A DNA stretch of 6,613 bases from Alphaproteobacteria bacterium (GTDB taxonomy: Bacteria > Pseudomonadota > Alphaproteobacteria > Caulobacterales > Caulobacteraceae), in assembly GCA_018895795.1 (NCBI GenBank), contig JAHINZ010000494.1, forward strand, positions 1 through 6,613, read 5' to 3'. The notes under the pieces were generated by a model. That model did no database searches. It saw only the letters and a program-made list of their open reading frames with translations, and had not been told where the DNA came from. This document shows, in pieces, positions 5,019-6,613 of this stretch. Numbering within the stretch: position 1 is the stretch's first letter; each line of letters starts with the position of its first letter. The position numbers and the translations under genes are program-made.

Positions 5019-6146
5019 ATGTCGGAGGCGCCGCGCGCGCCCGGCGCGCCCATCCCCGCCAACGGGGAGAGTGGGCGGCGTCGGCGGCCGCCGGGCGAGC
5101 AGTCGTGCTATGCGGCGCTTGACCTGGGCACCAATAATTGTCGCCTGCTGGTGGCGACGCCGTCGCCGCGCGGCTTTCGCGTCGTCGAGGCCTATTCCCG
5201 CATCGTGCGCCTGGGCGAGGGCCTGTCTCAGACCGGCGTGCTGTCCGAGGCGGCCATGGATCGCTCGATGGCGGCCCTGAAGGTCTGCGCCGAGAAGATC
5301 CGTCGGCGTAAGGCGGTGCGGGTCAAGGCCGTGGCCACCCAGGCCTGCCGGGGCGCCGACAACGGGGCGGCGTTCGTGCAGCGGGTCGTCGAGGAAACCG
5401 GCCTTCGCCTGCAGATCATCACGCCGCGCGAAGAAGCTCAGCTGTCGGTGGCCGGCTGTATGAGCCTGTTCGATCGCGAGGCCGACGCCGCCCTGGTGGT
5501 GGATGTCGGCGGCGGATCCACGGAGCTGTCGTGGGTGGACCTCAAGGGGGAGGGGCTGGACGCCAAGCCGCGTCAGTTCGCCGCCTGGAAGCTGCCGATC
5601 AAGGCCTGGCTGTCGATCCCGGTCGGGGTCGTCACCCTGGCCGAGCGCTTCCCGGAGGGCGAGCGCGGCGACGCGATCTGGTTCCGGGCCATGGTCGACG
5701 ACGTCAAGGCGCGGATCGCGGCCTTTCCGCACGCCGAGCCGATGCGGGAGATTTTCGCCAGCGGACGGGCCCATCTGGTCGGCACCTCGGGCGCGATCAC
5801 CAGCCTGGCCGGCCTGCATCTGGGGCTGCCCCGTTATGATCGCAATATCGTCGATGGGCTTTGGATGCAGCGCAGCGATTGCGAGGTCGCCGTCGACCGT
5901 TTGCTGGGCCTGACGGCCGCCGAACGGGCGCTGGAACCTTGTATCGGATCGGATCGCGCCGATCTGGTCTTGGCCGGCGCGGCGATTCTGCAGGCGGTTC
6001 AAGAGCTTTGGCCATGTTCGCGCGTGCGTGTCGCCGATCGAGGGCTTAGAGAGGGTCTCCTGATGTCCCTGATGTCCGAACAGCAGCGCCGCCCGCGTCG
6101 GCGACGCCGTGGCGGCGCGTCCAAGTCAAACCCGGTGTCCGAATGA
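5019..6146 (+). CDS. Ppx/GppA family phosphatase (exopolyphosphatase / pppGpp phosphohydrolase)
   Basis: A 375-residue member of the ASKHA-fold Ppx/GppA family, whose members remove terminal phosphate from polyphosphate or convert pppGpp to ppGpp. It is the short form: E. coli Ppx is about 510 residues and carries an extra C-terminal HD-like part that is missing here. Motifs in order are YAALDLGTNNCRLLVA (31-46, first phosphate loop), VATQACRGADNG (105-116), ITPREEAQLS (134-143, with the likely catalytic Glu), LVVDVGGGSTELSWV (159-173, second phosphate loop), PVGVVTLAERF (201-211), GTSGAITSLAGL (255-266) and RVADRGLREGLL (337-348). All catalytic elements are present. Residues 1-29 are Pro/Arg-rich and variable, and the tail carries the basic run PRRRRRGG (359-366), which may bind polyphosphate or nucleic acid. 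The stop overlaps the rlmE start (ATGA, 6143-6146), so the two are coupled. Whether polyphosphate or pppGpp is the real substrate cannot be decided from sequence. Confidence 0.93.
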   Translation: MSEAPRAPGAPIPANGESGRRRRPPGEQSCYAALDLGTNNCRLLVATPSPRGFRVVEAYSRIVRLGEGLSQTGVLSEAAMDRSMAALKVCAEKIRRRKAVRVKAVATQACRGADNGAAFVQRVVEETGLRLQIITPREEAQLSVAGCMSLFDREADAALVVDVGGGSTELSWVDLKGEGLDAKPRQFAAWKLPIKAWLSIPVGVVTLAERFPEGERGDAIWFRAMVDDVKARIAAFPHAEPMREIFASGRAHLVGTSGAITSLAGLHLGLPRYDRNIVDGLWMQRSDCEVAVDRLLGLTAAERALEPCIGSDRADLVLAGAAILQAVQELWPCSRVRVADRGLREGLLMSLMSEQQRRPRRRRRGGASKSNPVSE

Positions 6147-6613
6147 CCGATGAAGAACCGCCCCGCAAGCGCATGGTCAAACCGCCGACCGGCGGCACAG
6201 ACGCGGGCCGCACCAAGCCCGCCCGGCTGAAGAAGACCTACGGCCGCACGTCCTCGCAGCAGGCCTGGCTGGAGCGCCAGATCAACGATCCGTTCTCGGC
6301 CAAGGCCCGCGCCATGGGCTATCGCAGCCGCGCGGCCTTCAAGATCAGCGAGATCGACGACAAGTTCCAGTTCTTCAAGAAGGGCGCCCGGGTCATCGAC
6401 CTGGGTTGCGCGCCCGGCGGCTGGTTGCAGATGGCCGTGGAGCGCGGCGTCACCCAGCTGGTCGGCGTGGATCTGCTGCCTGTCGATCCGGTCTCGCCGG
6501 CCCATATCCTGGAGATGGACTTCACCGACGCCGCCTGTCCGCCCAAGCTGATCGAGCTGCTGGGCGGCGCGCCGGACGTGGTGGTGTCTGACATGGCCCC
6601 CAACACGGTCGGC
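6143..6613 (+). CDS. rlmE: 23S rRNA (uridine-2'-O-)-methyltransferase RlmE (FtsJ/RrmJ), 3'-truncated by the window edge
   Basis: The first 157 residues of a SAM-dependent methyltransferase that 2'-O-methylates U2552 (E. coli numbering) in the 23S rRNA A-loop during late large-subunit assembly. GYRSRAAFKISEI at 59-71 contains the first catalytic Lys (Lys67). VIDLGCAPGGW (84-94) is the SAM-binding motif I, VGVDLLPVDP (107-116) matches the E. coli DLLPMDP region, and VVSDMAPN (147-154) carries the catalytic Asp150. The remaining Lys and Glu of the family's K-D-K-E set lie beyond the window. The N-terminus has about 30 extra basic residues compared with E. coli, typical of alphaproteobacterial forms as far as I recall. 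The ATG at 6143 overlaps the ppx stop as ATGA and has no ribosome site of its own worth noting, so reinitiation after ppx is likely. In E. coli this gene is heat-inducible. Confidence 0.96.
   Translation, partial: MTDEEPPRKRMVKPPTGGTDAGRTKPARLKKTYGRTSSQQAWLERQINDPFSAKARAMGYRSRAAFKISEIDDKFQFFKKGARVIDLGCAPGGWLQMAVERGVTQLVGVDLLPVDPVSPAHILEMDFTDAACPPKLIELLGGAPDVVVSDMAPNTVG

Noticed and set aside
4860..6002. A 380-codon open frame on the minus strand opposite the ppx gene
   Set aside because: The plus-strand frame has all the Ppx/GppA motifs. The antisense frame is low-complexity and has no recognisable domain.

Overview
The window is GC-rich, gene-dense DNA with short intergenic gaps, overlapping start and stop codons and GTG/TTG starts. 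The protein set (succinylarginine dihydrolase, phenylalanine hydroxylase, HspQ, a short Ppx/GppA protein in front of RlmE) fits an alphaproteobacterial chromosome. Caulobacterales (Caulobacter or a close relative) is my best guess, from protein style and recollection only, because no search could be run. I see no mobile element, CRISPR array, tRNA or rRNA, and no gene-free stretch longer than about 160 bases.

Layout. (1) 1-1472, plus strand: the 3' part of astB (arginine succinyltransferase pathway), followed by a GNAT acetyltransferase whose GTG start overlaps the astB stop. (2) 1469-2386, minus strand: a protein with four predicted membrane helices and a C-terminal LytTR DNA-binding domain. 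Its stop codon shares a CTAG palindrome with the stop of the GNAT gene. (3) 2402-3613, plus strand: a multi-pass membrane acyltransferase (acyltransferase 3 family), divergent from the LytTR gene. (4) 3571-4863, minus strand: hspQ, then phhA downstream of it. The 3' end of phhA overlaps the 3' end of the acyltransferase gene by 43 bp. (5) 5019-6613, plus strand: a Ppx/GppA phosphatase and the 5' part of rlmE, overlapping by ATGA.

Most of this is ordinary housekeeping metabolism: arginine catabolism, phenylalanine to tyrosine conversion, heat-shock quality control, polyphosphate/(p)ppGpp turnover and 23S rRNA methylation. The part most worth a second look is the LytTR-acyltransferase pair. A membrane-embedded, apparently one-component LytTR regulator lies head to head with a membrane acyltransferase gene. 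Between the conserved cores of the two genes are three evenly spaced sequences (2279-2328) that resemble LytTR half-sites on a 20-21 bp repeat. This suggests a small self-contained module in which a membrane signal controls acylation of a cell-envelope molecule. That module is inference; the motif spacing and domain architecture can be read directly.
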